Positions 28,758 to 37,911 are shown, counted from the first letter of the stretch. The stretch: DNA of 64,000 bases from Candidatus Gordonibacter avicola (GCA_019113915.1 DXGM01000038.1:1-64000); one strand, 5' to 3'. The notes: generated by a model from the sequence alone, not told the origin. Translations and numbers: made by a program.

Positions 28758-30878
28758 GGTATTCACCCGCACCCGTTCTACCATTTCGTTGAATGGGAGG
28801 GCGGGGGCGTAGAGGTAGCCTTGAAAGTAGGAGCAGCCGAGTTCTTTCAAGCGGTCGCGTTGTTCGGCGGTTTCCACGTACTCAGCCAGCACCGTGAAGC
28901 CCAGTTGCTCGGAAAGTTGCGTGATGGAAGCCACAATTTCGGCGTAGCGTTCGTTTTCCATGACACCTTTGGCAATGGTGCCGTCAAGCTTCACCACGGA
29001 AAACACGCTGGTTTCCAGGTACTGGAACGACGTGCGACCCATGGAGAAGTCGTCGATGGCAAGCGGCACGCCCGCGTCCGCCAAGCGACGCAGCAGCCCC
29101 GACGCGTCCGCGTCCCAACGCAGCGCCTCGCGCTCCGTGGCCTCCACCACTACACGCCCCGCGTCCAGGCCGCGCGCCCGCAGTGCAGCAATAATAAAGT
29201 CGACCGACTCCGCGTCCTGCAGCAGCGTGGCCGTGGCGTTCACGCTCACGGAGAAGTTCGCCGCCAGCGCGCCCTCGTGCGCAAGCGCTTCCACCGCCAG
29301 CGCCTCATCGAGCGCCCGATCGAACACCGCGCGCTCCAAGTCGCGCTCCACGCCCACCTCTTTGACCAGTTCCAGCACGAGCGGCGGATACAGCATCCCA
29401 TACACCGGATGCTCAAAGCGCAGCAGCGCCTCTGCCCCCACCGCCTCGCCCACGGCGTTGAACTGCGGCTGATAGTGCAAGACAAACGACCGCGTGACCA
29501 CCGCATGCCGCACATCCTCGGAAAGCGAACGGGCCAGCGCCCCCTGCGGCCCCGCCGTAGCGATGAGTTCCACCTCATGACCCGAACGTTCAGCATCTTG
29601 GAACGTGGCAAGCAGCGCCGCGTACTCCCGGCGCGCACGGTCGTCGGCCGAACGCTCATAGCGGCGAAGAAACGGCAGGTAAAGCACCACATCAAGCATG
29701 ATGCATCCCAGCTGCAGCAGCGCGCCCGCCATCGACCCGGTGGCAACATACCCGCCCACCAACGGCGGCGTTGTCCACGACACATCCACCACCGTCAGCG
29801 GCACAAGACCCGCCGCCGTGGCCGCGTACGCCACTACCATATTCACCAGGGGCACGGCAATAAACGGGATAAACAGCGCCGGATTCCACACCACCGGCAG
29901 GCCAAACAGCATGATTTCGCTGATGTTGAACACCATAGGCACGGCCGCAAACGTGGACAGGCGCCGCGCACTGCGCCGTCGTCCAAACAGCAGAATCGCA
30001 ATGAGCAGGGCCAGAAGCGCCCCAGCACCACCAATCGAGGCAAACACGTCCAGAAACGTCTTTGTCACAATATGCGTCGGCGCCTCCCCTGCCGCCAGCG
30101 CCGCCGCATTCGCCGCCGTACCCGGCACGAACACGCTTTGCGCCACGCCGTCCAGCATATTGCCGCCATGGATGCCGAAGAACCACATGACGTTGTTCAT
30201 TAAGAGGTACAAAAGCCCACTGCCAAGCGTAGCCGTGGCCAGCGGAAAAAGCGCGCTCACTCCCTTGAACAGCAGCTCTTCCACGCTGCTCACGCCCGCC
30301 AGGTGCGCCACCAGCACGTTCACCAGCGCAAATGCGAGGATCACCACAGCAATGGGCATGAGCGCCGACACCGCTTGGTTGAACACATCGTCCATGCTGT
30401 CGCCATAGAGCCGCTTCGCGCGGCGCAGACGCATCAGGCGACAATACAGCATGGACGAACCGAGGCCAGTCACAATGGCTATGAATAGCGACCGCGTGCT
30501 GAGCACCACCAGGTTGAATGCCTCAGTACCAAAGCCAACGAACGCCAGATACGCCGCCAGCGCCGCAAAGGGCGCGCCCTGCACGAAGAAACCACCGAAC
30601 CGCTCGGCGCTTGCGTTCGCATAACGCAGCGCAATGGCCACGGCCACATACAGCGAAAAAATACCCATCGTGGCGTCGTACGCCAGGTTCAGCACGCGTT
30701 CAAACAGCGGAACAGAACTCAGAAACACCTGATAAGACGCGAACGGCAGGTTGAGAAAAATCAGACAGAAGGAACCCACCAACAGCACCGGAATAGTAAG
30801 AATGAGGCCTTGGCGAATGGCTTGGAACGCCATGACGTCCTCCAAGCGCGCGAACAGCGCGTCGACCTTGCCAAGCAT
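28743..30878 (-). CDS. PTS EIIC-like membrane domain fused to a c-di-GMP phosphodiesterase (EAL) domain
   Basis: 711 aa from ATG 30878 (MLGKVDALFARLEDVMAF, GAGGAAAGGGAAGG upstream). Residues of about 15-420 form a lactose/cellobiose-type EIIC (helix-rich, FGIHGGNMLDGVAQSVFVPG, FNISEIMLFGLPVVWNP). There is no EIIB or EIIA domain and none nearby. Residues of about 450-700 are an EAL domain with EALLRFEHP, a substituted VSVNA, EATERE, IDDFSMGRTSFQYLE, VKLDGTI and an EYVET...QGYLYAPALP end. Most metal and catalytic residues (E, N, E, DD, K, E, Q) appear present, so activity is plausible. Probably couples sugar sensing at the membrane to c-di-GMP breakdown (inferred). Its final codons lie in a dispersed repeat. 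Confidence 0.9.
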   Translation of the reverse strand: MLGKVDALFARLEDVMAFQAIRQGLILTIPVLLVGSFCLIFLNLPFASYQVFLSSVPLFERVLNLAYDATMGIFSLYVAVAIALRYANASAERFGGFFVQGAPFAALAAYLAFVGFGTEAFNLVVLSTRSLFIAIVTGLGSSMLYCRLMRLRRAKRLYGDSMDDVFNQAVSALMPIAVVILAFALVNVLVAHLAGVSSVEELLFKGVSALFPLATATLGSGLLYLLMNNVMWFFGIHGGNMLDGVAQSVFVPGTAANAAALAAGEAPTHIVTKTFLDVFASIGGAGALLALLIAILLFGRRRSARRLSTFAAVPMVFNISEIMLFGLPVVWNPALFIPFIAVPLVNMVVAYAATAAGLVPLTVVDVSWTTPPLVGGYVATGSMAGALLQLGCIMLDVVLYLPFLRRYERSADDRARREYAALLATFQDAERSGHEVELIATAGPQGALARSLSEDVRHAVVTRSFVLHYQPQFNAVGEAVGAEALLRFEHPVYGMLYPPLVLELVKEVGVERDLERAVFDRALDEALAVEALAHEGALAANFSVSVNATATLLQDAESVDFIIAALRARGLDAGRVVVEATEREALRWDADASGLLRRLADAGVPLAIDDFSMGRTSFQYLETSVFSVVKLDGTIAKGVMENERYAEIVASITQLSEQLGFTVLAEYVETAEQRDRLKELGCSYFQGYLYAPALPFNEMVERVRVNTPLSS

Positions 30879-31092
30879 GCCTTCCCTTTCCTCGCCGCAC
30901 CTGTCGCAGAACCTTGTGCCCATTGTACCGCGAACTGCACAGGGGGGTGGTGCAAACAACGACGTTTGGGAAACGGATGAGGAAACGAGCGAACGGGAGG
31001 AAGGTTCAGCAGGCGAACTGTGAGGCGAATTCGGCAGGCGAAGGTTCCGACGAGCCGGCAGACTAGCCGGCTGGCGAATTTAGGGCTGTGGT

Positions 31093-31446
31093 TCAGCGAC
31101 CGAGCAGGTGGCGAACAGCCGCCACGGGATGATGCAAGAGCATGCGCGGGCCGGCGTAGCGCATGACCGCACGTACGGCTTCGCGCTTGTCGGGAGCATA
31201 GCAATGGTTGCCACACTGTTCGCACGAGGTTTTGACCTCCATCTTGCGACAGCGCTCCGTGCGCAGCACGGCGTAGGCGTCTAGCTCAGCACACGCCGGA
31301 CACACCCGCGCGCCACAATGCGCCGTCTCGGTGCGCGCGGCCGCCTCATGGTTACCGGCGCAGTACAGCACCACCATCTGCGAGATGGTGCGCTTCTCGC
31401 GCACGCGGCGCTTCGCTGTCTGAGGGGAGTCAACCATGGCAAACAT
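31093..31446 (-). CDS. YgbA-like (nitrous oxide-stimulated promoter) family protein
   Basis: 117 aa from ATG 31446 (MFAMVDSP; ATG 31437 is an alternative; the frame is open further). Features: KRRVREKRTISQMVVLYCAG, CPACAELDAYAVLRTERC, CEQCGNHCYAPDKREAVRAV and a C-terminal MRYAGPRMLLHHPVAAVRHL. The cysteine pairs and the MRYxGPRMLxxHP segment are diagnostic of the family. It is a small cytoplasmic protein, possibly metal-binding; in enterobacteria it belongs to the nitrosative-stress regulon, but regulation here is not evident. Single gene. Confidence 0.85.
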   Translation of the reverse strand: MFAMVDSPQTAKRRVREKRTISQMVVLYCAGNHEAAARTETAHCGARVCPACAELDAYAVLRTERCRKMEVKTSCEQCGNHCYAPDKREAVRAVMRYAGPRMLLHHPVAAVRHLLGR

Positions 31447-31514
31447 TTTACCAAACCCCCCGCACCTGTCCATCGGGATTTCCCCTGCTCCCTGATCAAA
31501 GATACCTTTATCAT

Positions 31515-31735
31515 CCCGAGCGGAACGCCGCCAGTATCCCCCTGTCATCCTGAGCGGAGGCGCGAAGCGCCGTAGTCGCGACGCGAAGCTAGTCCCGCAG
31601 GGGAAGGATCCCGTGTGGCGTTAGCTGGGGGTATTCCTGCTGGCGCCGTTCGGGATCCTTCGACTACGCTCACTGCGTTCGCTCCGCTCAGGATGACACA
31701 GGGGTACACCAACGGCGCCTCTGCAGGATGACGGG
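31515..31735. repeat. Dispersed TGTCATCCTGAGCGG inverted repeats (copies 2-3)
   Basis: Fills most of the 306-bp gap between the YgbA-like gene and the ABC permease. CCTGTCATCCTGAGCGGAGG (31542-31561) and the opposite-facing CGCTCCGCTCAGGATGACAC (31681-31700) form the ends; GGGATCCTTCGACTAC and GGAAGGATCCCGTGTGGCG occur inside, with more TCATCC/GGATGA halves at both margins. Same family as 28624-28757. No gene is seen in the gap. Confidence 0.75.
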
Positions 31736-31752
31736 GGGTTGCGCACGCTTCC

Positions 31753-33948
31753 CTACCCCAGAAGCTTGCTTCCCAGTGAAGAGCGAATGATGCCCTTGCT
31801 GGCGAAATACGTCACCAGCAGATACGCGCCGTAAATCACCGCGGTAAACACGCCGGTCAGAAGCGCGGGCTCAAGTACTGACACGCCCAGCTGCTTGGTC
31901 ACCGTCTCGCTGATAATTCCCACCGCACACACCGTGTGACACACAGCCAGCGCTAGCGGCACCAGGAAGTACACGAGCGTCTGCGTGCGCAGCGACCGGA
32001 AGATCATGCGGCGGTCGCAGCCAATCTCGGCGAGCGTGCGGTAGCGCGGCAGCGAGTCACTGGTCTCCGACAGCTGCTGGATGGCAAGGATTGCCGCCGT
32101 AGCCACCAGAAACATGAAGCCAATGTAGAGCGCCAGGTACGAAATCATGAGGTTCATGCCGCTCGACTGAATGAGCACCTCTTGCGCGGTAAACGTCAGC
32201 GTAACCGGCCAGGGATTCGGGCCGAACGCCCAGCCCGACGCAGCCACCTCGGCGCTGGGGGGTGACACCTGGGCCAGCAGCTGCTCAAGCAGCACATCGC
32301 CCTCGGTACGATCCACCTTGTACATGAGGTTCAGGTAGCTCGCGTCCGGCACCTGACCCTGAGCGCGCAAGTCGGCAATCACCGAATCGGACACGATAAC
32401 CTCGGCACCGCTCGACACGAACGCAGCATCTTCCAGCGGCTGACTGCGCAGCTCGCCCACCGAGGTGAGTTCGCGGCCTGCTGCCACCACCGTCTCGCCT
32501 TCTTTCGCGAGCGATTCCGCAAGCCCTTTCATGCCATCGAGGGTGTTGTTCACGGCGTAGTTGTTCTCGCCTACCTCTACCGTCGGACGCCCGGTGAGCT
32601 CGGCAAGTGTATTGAACTGTGAGACAGCGATGAGCGTGACACCCTGCTTGTGCACGGCCTCGTTCTGGTTCTCGTTGCCCGTGTCCCACTGGTAGCGATC
32701 CATGAGTTCACCGTAGGATGTGTCGGCGCTTACATAGGCGTCAATCTGCGCGGACTGCTTCACCAGTTGGTTCCACAGCTCGGGCGCGCCGTCGGCCAGC
32801 TTCGCGGCCATGTCCCAATCGTACGCCTCAGCGTCGGCCTTGATTTTGGCTGCTTTCTCGTCGGCCACCTTCTGGTATTCGCGATCTTCCTCGGACATGT
32901 TCGCCAGTTTTTCGGGATCATCGGTTCCGCCGGTGTTCAGGTAGATGTTCGCGGTCAGCGTGGCATCGTACAGCGTGCCGTTCTCAATGTTTCCGCTGAA
33001 CGCGCGCGCCAGCCCCATGCCGGTGGAGAACACTGTCAGCGAGAAGAACAGCATCACGCACACCACCGACAGCGACACAAACGCCGTATTTACCTTGCTG
33101 GCAATTTGGCGTGTCGTAAACATGACCAGACCTTTGAAATACACGCCGCGCGTGCGTTCAAGTACGGCAATCACAAAGCCCGCGAGCGACCAGAAGAACA
33201 AGAACGTTCCCAGCACCATGAGCACCGTGGCCCTGGTGAATCCTGGGCCAAAATCCAGCACGCCGTTCTCGATGAGCGTGACATACGCCCACGCGAGAAT
33301 GCCCACCGCCGCAATGAACGCCACCAGGCTCACCCACGGATTCCGCACGCGGTAACGCGCGTTCTTGGCGCGAGCGCTGAGTAGGTCGATAAGCTTATAG
33401 CGCCTGATGGAAAGCGTGTTGAACACCGCCGTCACCGCAAAGATGAGCACAAAGCAGATGAGTGTCAGCATGAAGCCGTCGAAGGAAAATACGAACTGAT
33501 ACTGCGTCATCTGGATGTTGAACAGCCCCGCCGTCACGAACGAAAGTCCCTGCGACAGCGCAAGTCCCAGCACCAGGCCCACGGCCAGCGACACCAGGCC
33601 CACCGCCACCGTTTCCATGAGCACGATGGCCGACACCTGCCCCGGCTTCATGCCTAACACCAGGTAGGTACCGAATTCCTGCTTGCGCCGCCGGATGAGG
33701 AAGCCGTTGGCATACAGCACCAAAAAGCCCAGCACACAGGCAATAAGCACGCTGAACATGCCAAGGAACTGCCCCGTGAGCGCAAACACGCTGCCCGAGG
33801 CCGTGTCTGCGAGGTCGAACAGGATGGACTGACTCTGCACGGAGTTGAACGCGTAGAACACCGCCACGCCGAATACGAGCGTGACGAAGTACACAGCGTA
33901 GTCCCGCACCGAGCGGCGCACGTTGCGCCACGCGAGTTTAGCTAGCAT
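31753..33948 (-). CDS. FtsX-like ABC transporter permease, BceB/antimicrobial-peptide type
   Basis: 731 aa. ATG 33948 (MLAKLAWRNVRRSVRDYAVY) is favoured by GGAGGGG upstream; it overlaps the ATPase stop by 11 bp. Ten predicted helices with a large extracellular loop (residues of about 315-590) between helices 7 and 8, the hallmark of BceB-type permeases that sense and remove peptide antibiotics. C-terminal FtsX segment with YRTLAEIGCDRRMIFRSLRT. Works with the ATPase and the BceRS-like pair next door. Confidence 0.92.
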   Translation of the reverse strand: MLAKLAWRNVRRSVRDYAVYFVTLVFGVAVFYAFNSVQSQSILFDLADTASGSVFALTGQFLGMFSVLIACVLGFLVLYANGFLIRRRKQEFGTYLVLGMKPGQVSAIVLMETVAVGLVSLAVGLVLGLALSQGLSFVTAGLFNIQMTQYQFVFSFDGFMLTLICFVLIFAVTAVFNTLSIRRYKLIDLLSARAKNARYRVRNPWVSLVAFIAAVGILAWAYVTLIENGVLDFGPGFTRATVLMVLGTFLFFWSLAGFVIAVLERTRGVYFKGLVMFTTRQIASKVNTAFVSLSVVCVMLFFSLTVFSTGMGLARAFSGNIENGTLYDATLTANIYLNTGGTDDPEKLANMSEEDREYQKVADEKAAKIKADAEAYDWDMAAKLADGAPELWNQLVKQSAQIDAYVSADTSYGELMDRYQWDTGNENQNEAVHKQGVTLIAVSQFNTLAELTGRPTVEVGENNYAVNNTLDGMKGLAESLAKEGETVVAAGRELTSVGELRSQPLEDAAFVSSGAEVIVSDSVIADLRAQGQVPDASYLNLMYKVDRTEGDVLLEQLLAQVSPPSAEVAASGWAFGPNPWPVTLTFTAQEVLIQSSGMNLMISYLALYIGFMFLVATAAILAIQQLSETSDSLPRYRTLAEIGCDRRMIFRSLRTQTLVYFLVPLALAVCHTVCAVGIISETVTKQLGVSVLEPALLTGVFTAVIYGAYLLVTYFASKGIIRSSLGSKLLG

Positions 33949-34765
33949 CGCGCACATCCCCTCCAAGGAAGGTCACCACTTCCATGATGCGGTTGAAGAA
34001 GTCGGTGCGGCTGGTGTCGCCCTTGCGAATTTCATTGAACACGGCGCCGTCCTTGATGAACAGGATGCGGCTGGCAAACGACGCGGCGAACGAATCGTGC
34101 GTCACCATCATAATGGTGGCGTTCAGCTGGGTGTTCATCATGGTGAGCGTGTCCAGCATCACCGAGGCACTGCGCGAATCAAGCGCGCCGGTGGGCTCGT
34201 CGGCCAGTACCAATTTCGGGTCAGCCACCATGGCGCGCGCCGCCGCGATGCGCTGCTTTTGGCCGCCGGACATCTGGTAGGGATATTTGTTCAGCACGTC
34301 CGACACGCCTAGGACCTGCGCAATCTCTTCCACCTTCGGGCGCACCTTGGAGGTGTGCTCCCCCTTCACCGTGAGCGCGAGCGCGATGTTTTCGAACGCG
34401 GTCAGCGTGTCCAGCAGGTTGGAGTCCTGGAAGATGAAGCCCAAATCGTCGCGGCGGAACTTCGCCAGCGAGCGCGAGCGCAAACCCGTGACGTCGCGGC
34501 CGTCCACGAGAATATGGCCGCTCGTGACCGTGTCGATGGTGGCTACGCAGTTCAGCAGCGTGGTTTTGCCGGAGCCCGACGGCCCCATGATGCCCACGAA
34601 CTCGCCCGGCATCACGTCGAAGCTGATATCGTTGATGGCGCGCGTGACGGAATCGCGGTTGCCGTACTCCTTTTCAATCTGACGCACGGACAAAATGGGT
34701 CGCGCCGAGCCCGCTGCAGCATGGGCCGCCGCGGCGCTTTGCGGAGTGGCATACACTTCGGTCAT
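33938..34765 (-). CDS. ABC transporter ATP-binding protein, BceA type
   Basis: 275 aa, ATG 34765 placed nine bases after a GAGGAG site. Walker A GPSGSGKTTLLN, Q-loop FIFQDSNLLDTLTAFENI, signature MSGGQKQRIAAARAM, Walker B LVLADEPTGALDS, and H-loop MMVTHDS. MacB/LolD/BceA-like class. It overlaps the permease gene, so the two are translated together. Predicted role: drive the BceB-like permease for antimicrobial-peptide resistance or signalling. Confidence 0.95.
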   Translation of the reverse strand: MTEVYATPQSAAAAHAAAGSARPILSVRQIEKEYGNRDSVTRAINDISFDVMPGEFVGIMGPSGSGKTTLLNCVATIDTVTSGHILVDGRDVTGLRSRSLAKFRRDDLGFIFQDSNLLDTLTAFENIALALTVKGEHTSKVRPKVEEIAQVLGVSDVLNKYPYQMSGGQKQRIAAARAMVADPKLVLADEPTGALDSRSASVMLDTLTMMNTQLNATIMMVTHDSFAASFASRILFIKDGAVFNEIRKGDTSRTDFFNRIMEVVTFLGGDVRDAS

Positions 34766-34848
34766 GATTCGCATCTCCTCTTCTTCGGGTATGAGAAGAT
34801 ACTACGAAACCCCACCCCCACCTGCCATAGCCCATCCTTACCCCAACC

Positions 34849-35892
34849 TTACGCTTTTGAAAGGAAGAGAGTGGTATCCAAACGGCGGCGGTCGTGGGGG
34901 AAGGTTATGAGGACGCGGGTACCGCTTCCCTCTTCCGAGGCGAGGCCCACGCCCAAGTCCATCTTCGTGCACAGCTCGGACACCAGGTAGAGGCCCATGC
35001 CGGTGGACGAGCCCAGCATGCGACCGTTTTGGCCGGTGAAGCCTCGCTCGAACACGCGCGGGACGTCAGCGGCGGGAATGCCGGGGCCGTCGTCGGCCAC
35101 CTCCAGCACAGTGCGCGCGGCGGGCGTGCCCTCCCCCTCCGTGCGCGTGGAGAACCGCACCTGCGTCGCGCCGTACTTCGCCGCATTCGTCACCAGTTGC
35201 CCCACAATGAAGGCGAGCCACTTCGCGTCGGCAAATACGCGCACGTCACGACCTAGCTCAATAACCGGCGTCGTCCCCTGCTCAATGAGGAAGCGTGCGT
35301 GCTTCTTCACCGCGCCGCGCACCACGCTTTCAAGCGGCACCTCGCGAATGGCGAAGTCCCGCGCAAGCGAGGTGGAGCGCGCGTAGTAAAGCGCCTGTTC
35401 AACGTATCCCTCGATGCGGTCAAGCTCGCCTTTGAGCTTCGTGGCCTCCGAACCGTGCAGGTTCGCCGCCATGAGACCCGCGGCGGCGATGGGCGTTTTT
35501 ATCTCGTGGATCCACAGCTCAATGTAGTCGCGGTACGCCTCGGCTTGCTGCTTGTGCGCGGCCACGTCATCGGCCGCCGCCTTCCCCGTGGCTTCAAGCG
35601 CCTCGAACGTCAAGCAGCCCTCAAGAAACTCGGGTTCTTCCAACAACGACGAGGCGTAATAGGCGTTCTCTAGGTCGTCGGTGAAACGCACCAACTCGTC
35701 GTAGAAGCGACGACGACGTGCAAAGTCGTACGCAAAGACCACCGCCCCGCAGGCCACCACGAAGCACGCGCCCAGGACGGCCGCCTGCACGCCGTCGCCC
35801 AGCACCATAAACATGCCTGCCACACCAAATGCGCAGATGACAAGCAGTACGCACGCCACTGCGCGATCGCGCAGATACCGTCCCAGGCTCAT
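34849..35892 (-). CDS. Intramembrane-sensing histidine kinase, BceS type
   Basis: 347 aa from ATG 35892, four bases after the response-regulator stop. Two closely spaced N-terminal helices with almost no extracellular loop (residues of about 10-65), then a coiled region and the H-box ELWIHEIKTPIAAAGLMA (phospho-His in IHEIKTP). The ATP domain has NAAKYGA (N-box), VADDGPGIPA and a GSSTGMGLYLVSELC G-box. Kinases of this build receive their signal from the partner ABC transporter, which lies immediately downstream. Confidence 0.93.
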   Translation of the reverse strand: MSLGRYLRDRAVACVLLVICAFGVAGMFMVLGDGVQAAVLGACFVVACGAVVFAYDFARRRRFYDELVRFTDDLENAYYASSLLEEPEFLEGCLTFEALEATGKAAADDVAAHKQQAEAYRDYIELWIHEIKTPIAAAGLMAANLHGSEATKLKGELDRIEGYVEQALYYARSTSLARDFAIREVPLESVVRGAVKKHARFLIEQGTTPVIELGRDVRVFADAKWLAFIVGQLVTNAAKYGATQVRFSTRTEGEGTPAARTVLEVADDGPGIPAADVPRVFERGFTGQNGRMLGSSTGMGLYLVSELCTKMDLGVGLASEEGSGTRVLITFPHDRRRLDTTLFLSKA

Positions 35893-35896
35893 GGCC

Positions 35897-36565
35897 TCAC
35901 ACCAAATACCCTTGTCCACGCCTGGTCACCAAAAAGCCCTCGGGCACACCGATGGAGGCCAGGCTTTTGCGTAGGCGGTTCACGTTCACCGTAAGGGTGT
36001 TGTCGTCGATGAAGGCGTCGGATTGCCAGAGTTCCATCATCAGCTCCTGGCGCGAGATAATGGTGTCGTGGTTCGCCATGAGCAGGTGCAGAATTTTCAG
36101 CTCGTTGCGCGTAAGTTCCACCGCGTGCCCGTCGTGCTCCACCGTGCCGCGGGCCACATCCAGCACCACGCCTTTGTGCGCGATGCGCGTAGACGGCTCC
36201 CCGCGCTGCGAGCGACGCAGCACCGATTGCAGGCGCGCGAGCAACACGGCGGGGTTGTAGGGCTTCGTCACGTAGTCGTCCGCACCCAGGTTCATGCTCA
36301 TGACTTCGTCAAACTCGCTATCGGACGAGGTGAGCATGATGATGGGCACGTCGCTTTCCTGCCGCACCGCGCGGCACACGGCATGCCCGCCGGCGCCGGG
36401 AAGCTTCAAGTCCAACAGCACGCAATCGGGCTCAGCCGCCAGAATCTCGTCGACCACGCAATCAAAGTTCGCGGTGGACACCGGCTCGTGACCCTGCAAT
36501 TCCAGCAGGTGAGACACCTCTTCGCGCAAAGGCGCGTCATCCTCCACAATGAATATGACGGCCAC
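35897..36565 (-). CDS. OmpR-family response regulator, BceR type
   Basis: 222 aa from GTG 36565 (AAGGGGG upstream). Receiver domain with acidic pocket FIVEDDAPLR, phospho-Asp in CVLLDLKLPG, Thr/Ser switch IIMLTSSDS and Lys in YVTKPYNP. Winged-helix C-terminus (LTRNELKILHLLMANHDTII, NTLTVNVNRLRKSL, GQGYLV). First gene of a four-gene module (regulator, kinase, ATPase, permease), all on the minus strand within 4.8 kb. Confidence 0.95.
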   Translation of the reverse strand: MAVIFIVEDDAPLREEVSHLLELQGHEPVSTANFDCVVDEILAAEPDCVLLDLKLPGAGGHAVCRAVRQESDVPIIMLTSSDSEFDEVMSMNLGADDYVTKPYNPAVLLARLQSVLRRSQRGEPSTRIAHKGVVLDVARGTVEHDGHAVELTRNELKILHLLMANHDTIISRQELMMELWQSDAFIDDNTLTVNVNRLRKSLASIGVPEGFLVTRRGQGYLV

Positions 36566-36696
36566 AAAGCCCCCTTCGCGATGCGTTGCCGCACGTCCGC
36601 GCGCAGCAACAGGTTACGGTACGTAAGCCATACTATGACATCCGCGTGACGGATGCCCCCAGACGTAACCGTATCGTCATCGGAGGGCCGGCGCGG

Positions 36697-37164
36697 CTAG
36701 TGCTGCCGCGCAGAGGTGTTCGGCATCACCGGGCACACGACGTCCGTATTCTTGCGAAAGTAGCGCAGAAGAAAGGTGAGGCCCGCCACCACCAGCGCAA
36801 TACCCAGCCCCGTATAGAAGAAGGCGAAAAACCAGTCCGGGATCAGGCCCGACATGCGCAGCCCAATGCCGCCGACCATCATGATAGCCATCATGATATA
36901 GCCCTTCTTGTCGAAGAACTTGAAGATGTTCGTCTTCGCTTCTTCGTAGCCGCGAATGCGCGCCGTGTGTTTGCGCACCATTTTCTGGAAAATGCGGGAA
37001 TGGAACAGCACGAAGATCACGACCGAACCCACCAAGAGCGCCCAGATGACCCAGCCCCAGTCGTGCCGATACGCGCCCAGCCCGATGTTCGCGATGTTGG
37101 CGCCCGCGATGGCCCACACGATGCCAGCCACTAACATGAGCTTTTCGGTGGTTATCTTCAACAT
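36697..37164 (-). CDS. Small membrane protein co-transcribed with tetR
   Basis: 155 aa from ATG 37164, AGGAGG ten bases upstream and located inside the end of tetR; two bases separate the genes. Four predicted helices in two pairs (residues of about 8-55 and 85-135) divided by a basic loop (MVRKHTARIRGYEEAKTNIF). I do not recognise a family. As the only co-transcribed partner of the TetR repressor it is the likely regulated function, possibly an envelope-stress or permeability protein. Confidence 0.75.
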   Translation of the reverse strand: MLKITTEKLMLVAGIVWAIAGANIANIGLGAYRHDWGWVIWALLVGSVVIFVLFHSRIFQKMVRKHTARIRGYEEAKTNIFKFFDKKGYIMMAIMMVGGIGLRMSGLIPDWFFAFFYTGLGIALVVAGLTFLLRYFRKNTDVVCPVMPNTSARQH

Positions 37165-37166
37165 GA

Positions 37167-37805
37167 TTACTCAACCTCCTTGACAGCCCGTGCCGTCGAC
37201 TCGCTTTGCTGTTCAGGGGCGACATGCGCCCCTTCGGTGTGCGCCGGCGCTTCGTAGAGCGCGGCGCTCAAAAGATGCGCCAACACGCGGCAATCGCCCT
37301 CGCCGGCGCTTAGGGTGTGAATAAGGCTGTCCAGCACAAACGCCACCAGTTCCTCCGCGCTCACGCCCGCGCGGGCAACATCGGCGTCGGGGTCGGCCGC
37401 AAGGACGGCCTGAAGGCCCGCACGCATGTGGTTGAAGAGTTCCGTTTCGCGCAGCTTGCCCGCATCACGGCCCTGCATAGACAAGGCGCTGATCTGCGGT
37501 AACCAGTCTGAGCGAAACGCTGCAAGGCCTGAGGTAAGGGCGCTGTGCAAGCGCACCACAAAGGCATCGAAGCGCTCCCCCGGCACCACGCGGCACAAGT
37601 CCTCCTGGAAGACATTGCCCCAAAACGTGCCGATGACCTCCACCATGAGGTCGTCTTTCGTAGGGAAGCAGTTGTAGATGGTGCCCACCGACACGCCGCA
37701 CGCCTCGGCCACGCCGCGGATGTCAAGGGCCGCAAGCCCCCGCTTTTCAGCGAGCGCATAGGCCGTCTGCGTGATGGTGGCGCGATCCACGCCTCGTCGC
37801 ACCAT
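37167..37805 (-). CDS. TetR-family regulator
   Basis: 212 aa from ATG 37805 with GGAAAGGAGGG upstream. N-terminal helix-turn-helix: ALAEKRGLAALDIRGVAEAC, then GVSVGTIYNCFPTKDDLMVE. The C-terminal ligand/dimer domain is unlike any I can name. An inverted repeat TGAAC-ATC-GTTCA lies between the predicted start of transcription and the ATG, so it probably represses itself and the membrane protein gene after it. Confidence 0.92.
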   Translation of the reverse strand: MVRRGVDRATITQTAYALAEKRGLAALDIRGVAEACGVSVGTIYNCFPTKDDLMVEVIGTFWGNVFQEDLCRVVPGERFDAFVVRLHSALTSGLAAFRSDWLPQISALSMQGRDAGKLRETELFNHMRAGLQAVLAADPDADVARAGVSAEELVAFVLDSLIHTLSAGEGDCRVLAHLLSAALYEAPAHTEGAHVAPEQQSESTARAVKEVE

Positions 37806-37855
37806 GGCGCCCTCCTTTCCGCGTGTGGGTTTCTGCCGGTGTTGCCAATCCAAAG

Positions 37856-37911
37856 TGAACATCGTTCATTTCAAGCTGTGCCTATTATACGCACGCCCGC
37901 AAACGAAGCAA
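37856..37911 (-). promoter_or_regulatory. tetR promoter and operator
   Basis: Minus strand: -35 TTGCTT (37906-37911), 16-bp spacer, -10 TATAAT (37884-37889). The near-perfect inverted repeat TGAACATCGTTCA (37856-37868) lies about 10-20 bp downstream of the expected transcription start, a good place for repressor blockage. Confidence 0.65.

Noticed and set aside
28821..30203. 460-aa Arg/His-rich frame on the plus strand
   Set aside because: Shadow of the EIIC-EAL gene; no ribosome binding site and improbable composition.
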